Made by a program: the position numbers and the translations under genes
Part shown: piece by piece, positions 22,825 to 37,718 of the stretch
How positions within the stretch are numbered: the first letter of the stretch is position 1
How the letters are laid out: every line of letters starts with the position of its first letter
The notes under the pieces: generated by a model
What the model was told of the DNA's origin: nothing
Database searches by the model: none
What the model saw: the letters and a program-made list of their open reading frames with translations, nothing else
NCBI GenBank assembly: GCA_032717465.1
Contig: JAVRFU010003718.1
Coordinates: 124,001 to 188,000, forward strand
DNA from: Coenobita brevimanus
Taxonomy: Eukaryota; Arthropoda; Malacostraca; Decapoda; Coenobitidae
DNA: 64,000 nucleotides
Reading direction: 5' to 3'

Positions 22825-22961
<137 letters not shown>

Positions 22962-23341
22962 TACGAGGATGCAGACAGAAATAGGAACAAAACACATCCA
23001 GTCACTTAAACCTCAGACAGAGTACCAAGTGGAAGGGACTCAAGTTCTAGGCCACATTACAAAACACACACCAAAGCAATGTACAGGAAAAAGCACCACT
23101 GGGCCAGAAAATCAATATACGAAAAACAGTAGGGCCTTAAAAACAAAAGACAATAAGGAGGGCAGGAGATCAGGCTGTGTTGATTGTCTTGATTGTCTCC
23201 TCTATCTGACAGAGCGTTGGACACTACCGGAGTCATTTCTGGACAGGAGGCAGGAAGGAGGGCGGGAGGGAGGGCTGTTATGTACTGCCTCTTCCATTCA
23301 ACACAACACTAGCAGTTGGACCTAATTATCTACGGGAGGAT

Positions 23342-23372
<31 letters not shown>

Positions 23373-23430
23373 TTTTGTCAGTACTACATTAGAAGGACGC
23401 ATCGTGCCGATTGTGTACCCAATTTTTTAA

Positions 23431-23478
<48 letters not shown>

Positions 23479-23552
23479 TGTAAATTTTTCCCTGTAGTAC
23501 ACATCTCAGACACTCCTAAATAAACACACACACAAACACAGAAACTTGTACT

Positions 23553-24113
23553 GTACACAGAACAGGCGAAACTTGGAATGTGACATCCGTAGACTGACTT
23601 TCAGGCAGCAAAATTTCTTAACGATTTTATAGCGGATCGAAAGTTAGGTTAGGTCACTTTGGGCAGGGTTTGGTCTGATTAGGTAATTTTTGGTTGGGTT
23701 GGCTTCAGTTCGACTAGATATGGACGGATTAGGTTAGATTGCTTTAGAATACGTCGGTTTTGATAGGTTTTGGGTTGGATTTTATTTGGCTGGGTTAGTC
23801 TGGGTTAGATTAGGTTGGATTAGGTCATTTTAGGCTCGACTGGGTTGGGTTAGGTCGGGTATGGTATGGTTAAGTGAGACTCTGTAGGAATAGGTAGGGT
23901 TAGATGCGGTTAGGCTGCGTCAGAAGTGGTTTGGTTAGGTATGGGGAGGTTACGTGAGATTGTGAGGTTAAATACAATTAGACTGGGTTAGATGAGGTTA
24001 AGTTAGATTTGGTTGGGTTAATTTGGGTTGGATTAGGTCATTCGAGGTTAGGCAGGGTTCATTTCGAGCAAATATGGATAGGTTAGTTGAGACTGGACTA
24101 AAATAAATTGATT
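23553..24113 (+). repeat. TTAGG-type block B, unit 2
   Basis: Colinear with 9445-10002. It carries CACTTTGG as in blocks A of units 2 and 3, instead of CAATTGG as in both blocks of unit 1. Confidence 0.8.
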
Positions 24114-24175
24114 TATGCATTACGGTCTTTTGTTGGTCGGTCCTTCCAAAGTCAAACATCACAGGAGGTGAAAAT

Positions 24176-24216
<41 letters not shown>

Positions 24217-26607
24217 CGCGTCGTGTTTCGTATATTTTATATATATTGTGTGTGCCTTGTGTAACTAAAACTTTGTTTTTACGTTTGGCTTCTCGTGTGA
24301 CTGAGAGTGGACTGCTGAATAGCGCCCATTATAGTTACGATTGCCTCTTCCTCAGTATAGCATATGGTTTTTGTTTATTTAGCTCTCTCTGGACGATTGT
24401 ATAAGAGCTTCGTGGAAAATACTAGAACTAGAAATGTGGCAGTAGATACAGCCTTGTGTACCAGATATCCTGCCCAAGTTTCATTAGCAGATATCTTGCC
24501 CTAGTTGAATAAAGTCGTATGAAGTAAGAATAAGGTTGAAGAGACGTTGCTGTACTGAAAGTCGTTGGATATGCCTTGTTTTATGTCTTTTCGTATATGG
24601 CTGCGATATAACAGACTCAGGTTCAGTCTTTTATGGCAAGCGTTAATAGATAGCTCAGTGCTTTGCTTAATATGAAGGTTAATACGTCACCTAACCCAGT
24701 CTAATTGCGTGTGTGTGTGTGTGTGTGTTTGTGTGTGCGGTTTCATAATAAACTAGGAGTGCATAATTAATTATAGTCTCTGGTCATGAGGTGCATTTAT
24801 TAAACTTTTATGATTGTCTCTATCTAATATGCCGTAACATCCAACATGGACCTTTAATTCAGGATCCAGGGTCCACTTTCTACATACATCATCCAGGAGT
24901 CTGTGCCCGGGCCATCACTTGACCACTGATACTCAGCATCTTCAGTGTGAGAGTGTGTGGTACGGGCATAGCATTCATATCTGGTGTGATGGTAACAGTG
25001 GAGATGTTTTTATGACATTGGAGAAGCCTTAAAGAGTATCAGTAAAGCGCTTGTTATAGAAATTCAATTCCTGAAACTGTTTCCTGCAACAGCCTAGGTG
25101 GGATTTTCCATTCCACTGTCCCCAGCCCACTTGTGGGTCTACTACTCCACCACTTCCCCCGTTTGTATTGTAGCACCTCACCCTCTCAGTAGTGTCGTCT
25201 TTTGAATTCAGACTTTGTGCCCACTTCAAACTCACTCACATTTATTAACTTAAACTGCACATTTTTCAATTGATCTGAGTGATTCTTATATTGCATCAGT
25301 ATATCTTGGACGATGAACGTTAACTTGAAGGTATAAGCTATCTGAAGGGAACTTGTAAATGATGACTGAGAGGAAGTAACATCTCTTTGAATATACTATC
25401 TATCGTTGTTAATTAAGTATAGTGACATGGAGTACATATGTATGCTGTACCCGCAGCCCCTTCACACTTGCAAAGAACTAATGGGCGTGTACTGTAAAAT
25501 GCAAACCGCCGCTGAGCTGGGGGCGTGGAGGGAATGGCGATGTCCACAGAAACCATTGGCACTGGGAACGCGTAGGGTTGTTAGGGTGTTGATGATGATG
25601 GTGGTGGTGGTGCTGGTGGTAGTAGTTGCAGAAGTCGTGGTGTGAATGGTGATGGGTTGGGTACGCGGATTGTTATTAGGGTGGTGATGATGATGGTGGT
25701 GGTGGTGGTGGTAATGATGGTAGTGGTGGTGGATGGTTGTGGTGTGAATGATGATGCAGGTGGGAAGCACTGGCCCTGGGAAGGCCGTTTGTGATGATGG
25801 TGGTGGTAGTGGTGATGGTGTTGAGGAAGGTAAGGAGGAGAAAATGATGGTGATTGGGGAGATAGATGAAAACTGCACTGGGTTATTGTAGGTATCAGGG
25901 GGCCGTATATACAGTAATATGGCACGTTAAATCTCTCTTGTTTTTATACTATCTTTGCAAACGATGTCGATATAGAAAAGACGCCGGATAACATAAAAGA
26001 AAAATTAAATCGCAAAAGAGGAGGTTGCAAGGAATTTTTTGACCTCAAGAGAATATGGGCGAAATTCCACCATTCTCAGGAAGGGTCGTATTCTGAGTGG
26101 CTTTGGAGATTTCGTAACACCTCTTCCTTAGCGATTTATTCTGCACCTTACACCTCAGTAACCTCTTGTATGTTACTGGATCAAACTTTGTCGATATTAA
26201 AAAGATATAAAGAACAGGTAGAGTTGGTCACCTAGTATGCGGCCCACAGAAACTAAACGATGACAGCTGATAGGGTTTAGTACGTGTTCTTAACAGATTT
26301 GGGACATGTTCTTAACCCTTTCACTCTGCTGACGTAATGGCTATTCTGTAATTTCTATCACCAGATGATTTTTACTCATATGGAGAGACTTTTCGATATA
26401 GAGGAGTTAAATATAACCTTCATTAATCCCTCCCCTTTGTCGTTGGTTGATTTATATCGTCTGGCAGCAGCAGGAATAACACTGAAGATATCTGACACGT
26501 CCTTGTTTCCTCTCGATTTATGCTTTTCTGTAATTTCACTTGCATTTTCATCTGCGTGATCTTAAACTAGACTCACCAGTTTCTCCTGTTTATCTCTTCG
26601 TATTCTC

Positions 26608-27283
26608 CATTTCCACCTTTTGCTGCATCTGTTTAATTCCCCTCCTCTCCTCCCCCCTCCCCGCCTTTCCACCCCATTCCATCTTTTTCCTTCTCTTCTT
26701 TCATCTCTATTTCCACCTTTTGCTCAGTTTATACCATCCTCTCCTTTCCATCCTCCCTTTCCACCTCCTGCTCCAGCCGTCGTGTTCTTCCTCCTCCACT
26801 TATTTCTCCTTATGTATTCTTCTTTTTCCTTCCTTCCCGTATCTTACTTAACCTGACATTCCTTCTCTTTTTCATCTCTTTCCACCTTTTACTCCATCTA
26901 ATCCGTCGCCTCCTTCCCTTCTTCCTTTTCACTCCTGCTCCGACTTTCCATCTTCTTCTCAGTTTGCCTTGCACCCATACTCCATCTCTTCTTCTATCCT
27001 CTCTTCCTCCTCCCTTTCCACATCTTTCTCCGTCTGTTGTGATCCTTTCTTTCTTTCTCTGTCCTCCCTTTCCATCTTTTGCTCTGTATTTATCATATTC
27101 TTCTCGTCTCTCTCTTTCCTTCCATTCCCCCTGATCATTTCTTTCATCCTCTTCATCTTTCTCATCCCTTTTCATCTCAGGAGTATTTCTCCTTTTCTTC
27201 TTCGCTCCCCTCCCCAGATGTCTGCATCAGTTCTCCCTCTACCACCTCTCCTCTTATTTCTTTCTACTTTTTTTTTTTTTTCA
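26608..27283 (+). repeat. Polypyrimidine minisatellite, unit 2
   Basis: Same tract as 12531-13215, with a shorter terminal T run (~14). Confidence 0.8.
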
Positions 27284-30113
27284 GATTACCGGTCGCATAC
27301 TTAAGCTGATAGGGCCAAGCTGTGTGCAAGCCCACAATTTCTGCCAGTCATCCCTGCAACAATTGTGAGTATTATAGTCTGTTTGTTTTCAGTTGATGAA
27401 ACCGAGCCACACTAACAGCTTGAGTCGTATTTGCATGATATTCGATGAGCCAATAGTTGCGAGGTAGGAATGGATCCCTTTGCTTACTAATGAAATCGAC
27501 CCTCCAGTGCGATTACACTTGGACATCAGCTAAACTTAAAGGGCTTGGGGATCTTTGTCAGGTTAGAATAAACGTACTGTAGCTGTGGTTAGCCTGCATG
27601 CCGCGCTACAAGAGCAGTACAAGGCAGAGAAACGAAACCCTCGTTGTAACCGTGTCATCTCTGGTTTCACATGTGACTCTCAGAAACTGAGGGGTCTTTC
27701 TTTTATCTTGGCGATCTCTCTCTCTCTCTCTCTCTCTCTCTCCTGTCAGCCTGAGGACGTTTTTTATATTTGGTTCTTGCAATTACCAGACGATTTTATT
27801 TAGCTTAGGAGAGCATCCTAGTAGTGAGGCGTTAAAGAAGGTTGTCTGTAGCCCCTCCAGTTCGAATAAACTCCCGCAGGCAGAGTAAAATCTGTGGGCA
27901 GCACGAGCGAAGTAAAAAAGTCCTTGGCAGAAAATGGTTAATACTAGAGTCGACATCAGTTCCTCGGCCGGTAAGCACTCCATGCATGCCAGTCGTACAC
28001 AAATAGTTCATCCTCACAAGTTTCATCCATTAACACTCAGGCTCCAGTGACTCACTCGCGCCAATAAAATCTTATGGAAGTGGTAGGAATATAATATGAA
28101 AAAGGGAATACTAGGACCGCTTCATAGATTCCTAGTCTGATGACGATTCCATGTATGCCTGCCCTACACTTGTAAGTTTTCACCATCCCAGTTCCTTTCG
28201 GTAATCCCTATAATCACGGACGTCCCCCCAAGGCTGAGTGAAATCGTCTGGTGGCGGCAAGAATAAAAAAATCAAAATGGCGTTCCTGTGCCGCTAATCA
28301 CTTCATGCTCGCCTACTCTCGAATATTCCTCCTCCTCCTCCTCCTCTTCCTCCTCCTCCTCCTCCTCCTCCTCCCTGCAGTTCCTGTTGGCCATGGTTGC
28401 CTCTCGTTATCTGCCTCCCTCCTGCCCACCGGTCCCATTCCTCTTCCTCCTCACCCTCTCCTTTTATCATCCTTTGTCTTGTAATTAACTCCTTAGCAAT
28501 CTCTTCTTCTGACCGGACCTTTTTTCTTTCCTCTCCTCTCCTCTCCTCTCCTCTCCTCTTCCTTTCTCTTCATGTCTTCCCTAGCAGTCTTTTTCCTGAC
28601 TGTGGCTTTTTACTCCTCTCCACTCTTGCATTCTTCTCATCCTTGCAGTTTCATATTTATCTTTATTATTCTTTGAGTTCTGTATTTTCATTTTTTTTTT
28701 TCTCGCTTCTCCTCTGCTCTTGCATTCCTCTAATCTTCGTTGTTCTTTATTGGTATTTCCTGCGGGTTCTGTTATTTTCCCCTGGATTCTCCATGCTTTT
28801 TTCCCTGTCTAAGATCCGCTTCCACGTTCGCCTCCTTTTTATGTATCCTGTAGCTGCGAATTTTCTACTTTGAATTATAGTTCGGTTAATATTGGGCGAT
28901 TTTTCTGTGTTCAAGACAACCCCAGGACGCCTAGCCATGCTTAAGCTGCCACGACTTTTTTGGCCGAGAATAAAAGATTTCGTACCTAATTCCAGCCTAT
29001 GAAAGATGACTTTGCTCGGCTCAGCGAAATTCAGCTTAGTCCCAAAATTGAGCTGCTGACCACGCACCCTCATTCCTCTGTTTTGGCCTGCCTATTCACC
29101 TATGGCCACGTGGTTGGTGGGTGCGCAGACCTATATGCATGAACATTGTTGGAACAACTGCCAAATAACCACAGTGAAACCCATGATGTTTGGTTGGTTT
29201 CATTCTTAGCCCATGAAATACCGTGACGCACTCTTTACTGTGGTTCTGCTAGCTTCATACGATTTATGCAACTTGAGGGAGACGTTTGGCACTGGAGGGG
29301 TTCGATATAGCCTTCATTGACCCTTTCACTACAAGAACTCTTTCGAAATTGAATAAAATATGGTACTGTCTTGTTTTTCGGGAGTCGTAATTTTAGGAGG
29401 TAGGGGATAATCAGGGCTTAGAAAATCATATTTATTCTTCAAAACGTTTCGACTTACTATCAAGTCATCACAGAATCCTGAAACAACAGAAATTAAAATT
29501 ATTACTTCGATTAGAGTTCAAATGACATGATAAAACACAAGGTAATAGAACAGTTGCATTCCCTGCTACAGCATTAATTCTAAACAAAGCAGCAATTTTC
29601 ACCTCCGTTATTTTAAACTCCTGATGATGACGGCGTTGGGTCGAAACATGGGAAAATCAGTGTACAAATGTTAGGCTTCATTACCATCTTCCTCCTAAAT
29701 AAAATCGTGTGAGGATAACAAGAACAGTATAAAATGATGCCGCCATAATGAAAGGGTTCACGATGTTGAGGATTGATGTGGTAAGGGGCCGTAAGACTTA
29801 CCAACACGTCATCCCCTCAATGCCTATCTCTGCTCCGTTAATGCATTTTTTTTATGCTATATATGCCATCTGTGTCGTTATAATATAAATTACATTCAAG
29901 AGAAGGTGTAATAGGTAAAATAAATCAGAAAGGAAAAGGTGCTGGGAAGCCTTCCATGCTGATGAGAATACGGCAATAAGACGTGTACGAACCGACACGG
30001 AATCGGCCCCAACCATGCCACTGTCACTTCACTCCACAGTGTCAACCCCACGCACTTAGTTGATTATTTCTTGCTCTTACACATACGCCTTTGATTTTGT
30101 CTGTATATCAATG

Positions 30114-30185
<72 letters not shown>

Positions 30186-30287
30186 TTACTAACATCCATA
30201 CCCAAACCTCCATTCACACAGGCTCTGTGATCTTGTCCATCCCTCCACACGCTGTATCCCTCCCCGACACAGACACAGGCTCACCTA

Positions 30288-30337
<50 letters not shown>

Positions 30338-30750
30338 AACACAGAACCACACCAGGATCCTACCACACCTCCAGACACACAGCCACACTTCTGCACAGCC
30401 TCGCCTCCAAGGACACACGCCAACCCTGCACACAAACACCCACTCCTCTACATATCCAAACCTCCACACGTAGCCCTACCTCCACCTACGTAACCCCAAC
30501 CTCACCTCCACACACGTAGTTCCACCTGAACACACGTAGCCCCACCTCCACTCATTCGTACACAATGACATCTTCACATATGTCGATTCATCAACACATA
30601 CATATCCATAACTCGACACACAAATTTCTATTTCTATATACATAGCCATATCTTTAAATACATCTAGTTATCCCTGAACGCATTAGGCCTCTCCGTCCCA
30701 TGCAGAACTGCACTTACACACATGAACATCCAGCTTACAAAGTTATACGT

Positions 30751-31405
30751 GTACACAGAACAGGCGAAACTTGGAATGTGACATCCGTAGACTGACTTTC
30801 AGGCAGCAAAATTTCTTAACGATTTTATAGCGGATCGAAAGTTAGGTTAGGTCACTTTGGGCAGGGTTTGGTCTGATTAGGTAATTTTTGGTTGGGTTGG
30901 GTTCAGTTCGACTAGATATAGACGGATTAGGTTAGATTGCTTTAGAATACGTCGGTTTTGATAGGTTTTGGGTTGGGTTTTATTTGGTTAGGTTAGGCTG
31001 GGTTAGATTAGGTTGGATTAGGTCATTTTAGGCTTGACTGGGTTGGGTTAGGTCGGGTATGGTATGGTTAAGTGAGACTGGGTAGGATTAGGTAGGGTTA
31101 GATGCGGTTAGGCTGCTTCAAAATAGGTTATGTTAAGTATGGGGAAGTTACGTGAGATTGTGAGGTTAAATACAATTAGACTGGGTTAGGTGAGGTTAAG
31201 CTAGATTACGTTGGGTTGATTAAAGTTGGATTAGGTCATTCGAGGTTAGGCAGGGTTCAGTTCGAGCAAATATTGATAATTTAGATGAGACTGGGCTAAA
31301 TTAAATCGGTTTAGATGTGATTAGGTTGGTTTGGGTTAGGTGACGTTGAAATAGGACAGATATTGGTGGGATTAGTGAGATTAGTACAAATTAGATATGG
31401 TTAGG
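30751..31405 (+). repeat. TTAGG-type block A, unit 3
   Basis: Almost identical to 16698-17351. Confidence 0.8.
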
Positions 31406-33181
31406 AGGGATTTCACTAGCACCGGCCACCGTAACATTGGCCTCCTGTGGTCAACCTCAGTTTTCCTTTCACTTTTCCCTGTCGATTTCTTTCCTCGACT
31501 CAGTATATGGACCAGGTTAATGTCCCTCACATTGGGAAGCCTTAAGTCTTACAAGGTTAGGCACGCAACACAGAAGCACAAATGGTGATGGGTGTCTGTA
31601 GTGAGAGTGATACGTAAATGTGTTATAATGATTCATCCCGTCAGTCTGCAATATGAACCGACAAGGTGATCACATATGCAAGTATGTCTGTGAGCAAAAA
31701 GCCTCCAACACCTATCTGCCAGTTGAGGGAATGGAAGGGTGCCACATGAACTAGTTTCTTGTGATAGCAATATGAAACACACAAGAGAAAGGTATCAGAA
31801 GGAACGAAACTCTCATTTGACAAGAGTGAGAAATACGGAAAGTAGGACGCAAGGCTGGCAGAGAATTTTGACTCCACATGAAAATACTTAATATCAGGAT
31901 TCTCTTTAAATGGCGGCCTTGGTTTGAGTTACCCTAAAAACAGATCACGAGACAAAAACGCTTTCACTGAGCGACCGTGGATCTCCAGCTGAAAGTATAT
32001 TGATGGTTAAATAGTAGTGATATGTACGTTGGTCTGCTGTAACATCACATATTAGTTCTGTAGTGTGTTTTTATGAGCAAAGTGCAAACACCAGTAGATT
32101 ACATGACCTCCCACCCTTTCTTTGCGCGCGCACCCCCCCCCTACACACATCTACACGCAAGCTAATCAGTTTCCGCATCTTAAAGTTGTACAAACCTACC
32201 TACGTGCAAGATATACAAGGAAAGTTATTACGAAAATGGTTATGGTCATCATCTTGCTCGTTCATTGGCAAGTTTCCTTAATTGGCCTCTGTGTGTGGTT
32301 TATGGCTTCTCTCTAGACTTGAAGAACTTGTATCTCAGTACTTGAAGCTTATTGATTCCTTGTTTTTTATACTGTGATAATTATAGGTCTTTCACAATAA
32401 CCTGGCCCATTATTTTCGTCCTTCATACATATATCTCCTGGTCCATTTTCTCGTCCTTCATACATACATCTGCCACCCATTTCTGTATTACCTTCACCTT
32501 CACTTGGTAGATTTTTGTCCTGTATACCTACTTCGACCATCCATTTCTACTGTACACTCACTTTAAGCTGGTCCAAATTTACGTCTTCTATACAAACTTC
32601 GCTTATCAATCAATCAGTCAGTCAGTCAATCAATCTAACTGTCTACCTGTCTATCACCAGATGCCTTAATCCCGTCAGGGGTGACCACAAATGAATCACC
32701 TCCATGTCAGCCTTTCCTCCTCCATATGGCGACCTTCTCTGCAACTCACACCCCCTTTTCTCACCTCAACCCTTCCTCTCTAACTTCACTCCCCTCCACA
32801 GTTTCTCGTAATGAAATAGATAATTTTCTGACCTGAAGTTTCCTTGTCTTGCTTCACTCCTATCCAAAGGCCTCTCGTATTGAAATAGGAATCCTCTCAT
32901 CTCAAGCCCTCTCCTACTTCTCTCGTCTCCAAAGTCTCTCATATTAAAGGCGATACACTTTCTTAGTATTCTGGTCCACCTCGGTCTCTTAAATTGGTCT
33001 CGGGTCCTCAAGGCACAATCAAAAGCTGTAGGTGTTTCGTCTGGGCAATAAAACGATTTCTTTGAGACTTCCCTTCCAGTTTATTGGCTGTAAAATCTAC
33101 CGTTCTTGAGTTTTCGGTGATACAATACATTTTGTGTTCTGGCATGACATATAAGTTAATTGTGCATCTTTTTTTTTTTCT

Positions 33182-33184
<3 letters not shown>

Positions 33185-33224
<40 letters not shown>
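33185..33224. repeat. (GA)n microsatellite, unit 3 only
   Basis: About 40 bp of GA where copies 1, 2 and 4 have only about 12-14 bp (5170, 19128 and 55579). Confidence 0.9.
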
Positions 33225-33231
<7 letters not shown>

Positions 33232-34083
33232 AGTGAGTGTGTGCGTGCGTGCGTCCTTTACCGCAGCATTTTGTAAGTAGAAAATGGAAAACTTTGACCA
33301 GTTCCCTTTCGCTACCTCAGTCCATGTAATAAGGTGCTGGAATTTCCTATCAGCAAAAGGCATGGTATCAATTTTCTCTCATGTCATCTCAGTTTATATT
33401 TTTATTTTTGTATTTTCCTTTTCCCTACTTTCATTTATTCTTTCCCCCATTTATATCCTCCACACTCCTACCTTCATTAATTCTTTTCGTCATTGTAATT
33501 TCCCTTATCAGGCATATCACTTAGGATCCTCGCAAGCCTGTACTTAGAGCCGGTAGCATCAGTGGTTATAATAATTCCAAGCAGGAAAATTGTACACTTG
33601 AAATACACAGCCTCTTCGACTTATGGTCCTCCTCATCACAAAGGGTGAGGCATAAGTCTGTAGGCATATGGAAAGGACACATCTGAGGTTATCCTGTGTG
33701 TGTGTGTGTGTGTGTTCGTTATCGTGTTCGTGTTCTTGAGGCAGTTCTGCTTCATCACCAAACTAGCTCCCGTAACATCACTAACGAACACCGATGACTG
33801 GCACCTCAAATCACTAGCTCCCTCGACCAGTGCCCAGTTATCAAGCCTCTTCCCCTGTATGTTGCTGAGAGGAGAATTGGGTGATATTTTTATAGCCTCG
33901 TCACTGACTTGAGATGGCACAGTACTCGTTACCAACAGTGTATCAGGCGCCTTGGTCATAATTCTTAGTCCTTTCGAAGAGATTACAGTTAAACGATTCA
34001 GTTTAGGTTTAGGATGGACTAACTTGCCTACCTGCCTGCGTGCCTGCCTGTCTTCCTACCTACCTACCTACCTACCTACCTTT

Positions 34084-34132
<49 letters not shown>

Positions 34133-34699
34133 GGCTAGGAAGACATGTTTAAGGCTATTTAGTGATGAGATGAACCCCGTGATAAAACTAGCAAGGTTTT
34201 GTTTGGTGTGTCCTGCCCTCTGTTTCTCCAACCCACAAACCTGTTTATTTATTTCCATATTAAGACAAACCCTCCATTTACCATATAATTATCGAAGTTC
34301 CTATTTATTCTCTTAGTTATTATTTATCTTCTATCTTAATTATCCATAGACTACCCCAAAGCTGTCTCATTATTGACATACTAATCAGATCCACCTCTTT
34401 CTCAGACACTCTTTCTCAGTGTAATTATTTATCCCAAAACCAATTTATTGTCAAGCTCAGCTAAACCCACCTTTATATGTTAGTTTTATGTTTTTCCTTT
34501 TTAATTTTAACTTGCCTTATTGTGAAACGTTTGGTGGTTATATAAGTGAAGACAAAGGATTAAGTAAGCAGTCCTAAACTCTGGTTGAGACAGACAACGT
34601 TGATAAGGCAAAAGAATGATTATAAATGTATGTCGACCCAGCATCCTAGGCGTCAATTCTCCAAGTCTAGAGAGAGGGCCGAGGGAGCGCAGTGGTGAA

Positions 34700-37301
34700 C
34701 ACTTACGTCAAGTCAGACTGAAGAGAGAACCTGTATTTTTTACACAGGAAAAATCGTCAGAAAAATTAACAATATGCCAAAAATCGGACCCGGGACTCTC
34801 AGGTGAGCGCAAGGCAATATACCACACCTCCACGACCAGATAAATTGAAAGTCACGTTGTCACAATCTTGTAACCAACGTCCCTCCGCTCCCCACTGTGG
34901 GGCTGAAGCGGGTGAGTTAACCCCCTGGCACTCGGACAAGTAGATGCTTTTAATCTATCCCAAACACTTACGGCAAGTCAGAATAAAGAGAGAAACTGTA
35001 TTTTTTACACAGGGAAAATCATCAGAAAAATGAATACATAAGGAATCGAACCCAAGCTCATCAGGTGATAAGCAAGCGACTTACCACGACACCACAATTA
35101 TATAGTCTATTGATTACGTTGTCACAGTCTTGTAAACAACGTTCCTCCGCCCTCCACTGTCGTCCTGAAGTGGGTGAGTTAACCCCTTGGAACTCGGGCA
35201 AGTAGATGCTTTTAATCTATCTCAAATACTTACGGCAAGTCAGAATGAAGAGGGAACCTGTATTTTTTATACAGGAAAAATTATCAGAAAAATTAACAAT
35301 ATACGAAGAATCGACCGTGACTTTCGGGTGAGAGACAAGCGACTTACCAGCACACCAGAACTAGATAAACAGTATATTGAGTTGTTACAATTTTGTAACC
35401 AACGTCCCTCCGCCCCCAACTGTCGGCCTAAAGAGGGTGAGTTAACCCCCTGGCACTCGCGCAAGTAGATGCTTTTAATCTATCTCAAGCACTTGCGGCA
35501 AGTCAGAATGAAGAGAGAACCTGTATTTTTTACACAGGAAAAATCATCAGAAAAATTAATAATATGCCAAAAATCGGACCCGGAACTCTCAGGTGAGAGC
35601 CAGGCGGCATACCACTACACCACGACCAGATTAAATATGTCATGTTGTCACAATCTTGTAACCAACGTCCCTCCGCCCCCTACTGTCTTCCTGAAGAGGG
35701 TGAGTTAACCCTCTGGCACTCGGGCAAGTAGATGCTTTTAATCTATCCCAAACACTTAAGGCAAGTCAGAATGAACAGAGAACCTGTGTTTTTTACACAG
35801 GAAAAATCATCAGAAAAAATTAACAATATCCGAAGAATCGAGACCGTGACTTTCACGTGAGAGACAAGCGACTTACCACTACACCACAAGTAGATAAATA
35901 TAGATTGTCACATCTTGTAACCAACGTCCCTCCGCCCCCTACTGTCGTCTTGAAGAGGGTGAGTTAACCCCCTGGCACTCGGGCAAGTAGATGCTTTTAA
36001 TTTATCCCAAACACTTACGGCAAGTCAGAATGAACAGAGAACCTTTATTTTTTACACAGGAAAAATCATCAGAAAAATTAACAATATGGCAAAAATCGGA
36101 CCCGGAACTTTCAGGTGAGAGCCAGGCCGCACAGCACTACACCACGACCAGATAAAATGTAGGTCATGTTGTCACAATCTTGTAACCAACGTCCCTCCGC
36201 CCCCCACTGTCAGCCTGAAGAGAGTGAGTTAACCCCCTGGCACTCGGGCAAGTAGATGCTTTTAATCAATCCCAAATACTTGCGGCAAGTCAGAATGAAG
36301 AGAGAACTTGTACTTTTTACACAGGAAAAATCATCAGAAAATTTAACAATATGCCAAAAATCGGACCCGGGACTCTCAGGTGAGACAAGCGACTTACCAT
36401 TACACCACGACCAGATTAAATATTTATTGTGGTCACAATCTTGTAAACAACGTCCCTCCGCCCCCCCACTGTCGTCCTGAAATGGGTGAGTTAACCCCTT
36501 GGCATTCGGGCAAGTAGATGCTCTTAATCTATATCAAACACTTACGGCAAGTCAGAATGAAGAGAGAACCTGTATTTTTTACACAGGAAAAATCGTCAGA
36601 AAAATTAACTATGCCAAAAATCTGACCCGGGACTCTCAGGTGAGCGCAAGGCAATATACCACTCCTCCACGACCAGATAAATTGAAAGTCACGTTGTCAC
36701 AATCTTGTAACCAACGTCCCTCCGCTCCCCACTGTGGGGCTGAAGAGGGTGAGTTAACCGTTACCCTGGCACTCTGGCAAGTAGATGCTTTTAATCTATC
36801 TCAAACACTTACGGCAAGTCAGAATGAAGAGAGAACCTGTATTTTTTACACAGGAAAAATCATCAGAAAAATTAACATACAAAGAATCGAACTTAAGATT
36901 TCCATATATTAGGCACGCGACTTACCACTGCACCACAACAAAGCAACCATATACTTCGTCACAATCTTGTAACCAACGTCCCTCCGCCCCCTACTGTCGT
37001 CCTAAAGAGGGTGAGTTAACCCCCTGGCATTCGGGCAAGTAGATGCTTTTAATTTATCCCAAACACTTACGGCAAGTCAGAATGAAAAGAGAACCTGTAT
37101 TTTTTACACAGGAAAAATCATCAGAAAAATTAACAATATACGAAGAATCAAGACCGTGACTTTGACGTGAGAGACAAGCGACTTACCACTACACCACAAG
37201 TAGGTAAATATACGTTGTCACAGTCTTGTAACCAACTACACTCAGCCTCCCTCTGTCGGCCTGAAGACGGTGAATTAACCCCCTGGCACTCGGGCAAGTA
37301 G
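34700..37301 (-). repeat. Left-edge block of the satellite, irregular
   Basis: Monomer starts: 34944, 35206, 35469, 35732, 35991, 36256, 36518, 36785, 37043, after a partial monomer at 34700. By diagnostic words they resemble types 10 (partial), 2, 3, 4, 7, 8, an unplaced type, 10, 11 and 12. Types 1, 5, 6 and 9 are missing, and matches to the later types are less exact, as expected at an array edge that escaped homogenisation. Confidence 0.75.
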
Positions 37302-37665
37302 ATGCTTTTATTCTATCTCAAACACTTACGGCAAGTCAGAATGAAGAGAGAACCTGTATTTTTTATACAGGAAAAATCATCAGAAAAATTAACAATATGC
37401 CAAAAATCGTACCCGGGACTCTCAGGTGAGAGCCAGGCGGCATACCACTACACCACGACCACATTAAATATAGGTCATGTTGTCACAATCTTGTAACCAA
37501 CGTCCCTCCGCTCCCCACTGTCGTCCTGAAGAGGGTGAGTAAACCCCCTGGCACTCGGACAAGTAGATGCTTTTAATCTATCCCAAACACTTACGGCAAG
37601 TCAGAATGAAGAGAGAAACTGTATTTTTTACACAGGGAAAATCAACAGATAAATAAACATACAGA

Positions 37666-37718
37666 GAATCGAACCCAAGATTTTCAGGTGACAGACACGC
37701 GACTTATCACGACACCAC
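37666..37718 (-). other. tRNA-like core, type 2 monomer (GTC)
   Basis: On the minus strand, 53 nt from GTGGTGTCGTG to GGGTTCGATTC. It matches the length and order of the tRNA-Asp core: box A region, anticodon loop CTGTCAC, and a T-arm with box B one base from consensus. The anticodon and acceptor stems do not pair well, so it is not expected to be a working tRNA. Confidence 0.65.

Larger units (their letters stand above)
30751..34699 (+). repeat. 14 kb tandem unit, copy 3, interrupted
   Basis: Colinear with units 1 and 2 up to GAGGGAGCGCAGTGGTGAA, then replaced by satellite. From about 32800 onwards it becomes more different from copies 1 and 2: GA run at 33185-33224, shortened CCTA tract, several substitutions. 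Confidence 0.95.

Noticed and set aside
37666..37718. Functional tRNA genes in the satellite
   Set aside because: Acceptor stems do not pair, anticodon stems are weak in most types, and box B is mutated in many; only the core resembles tRNA.
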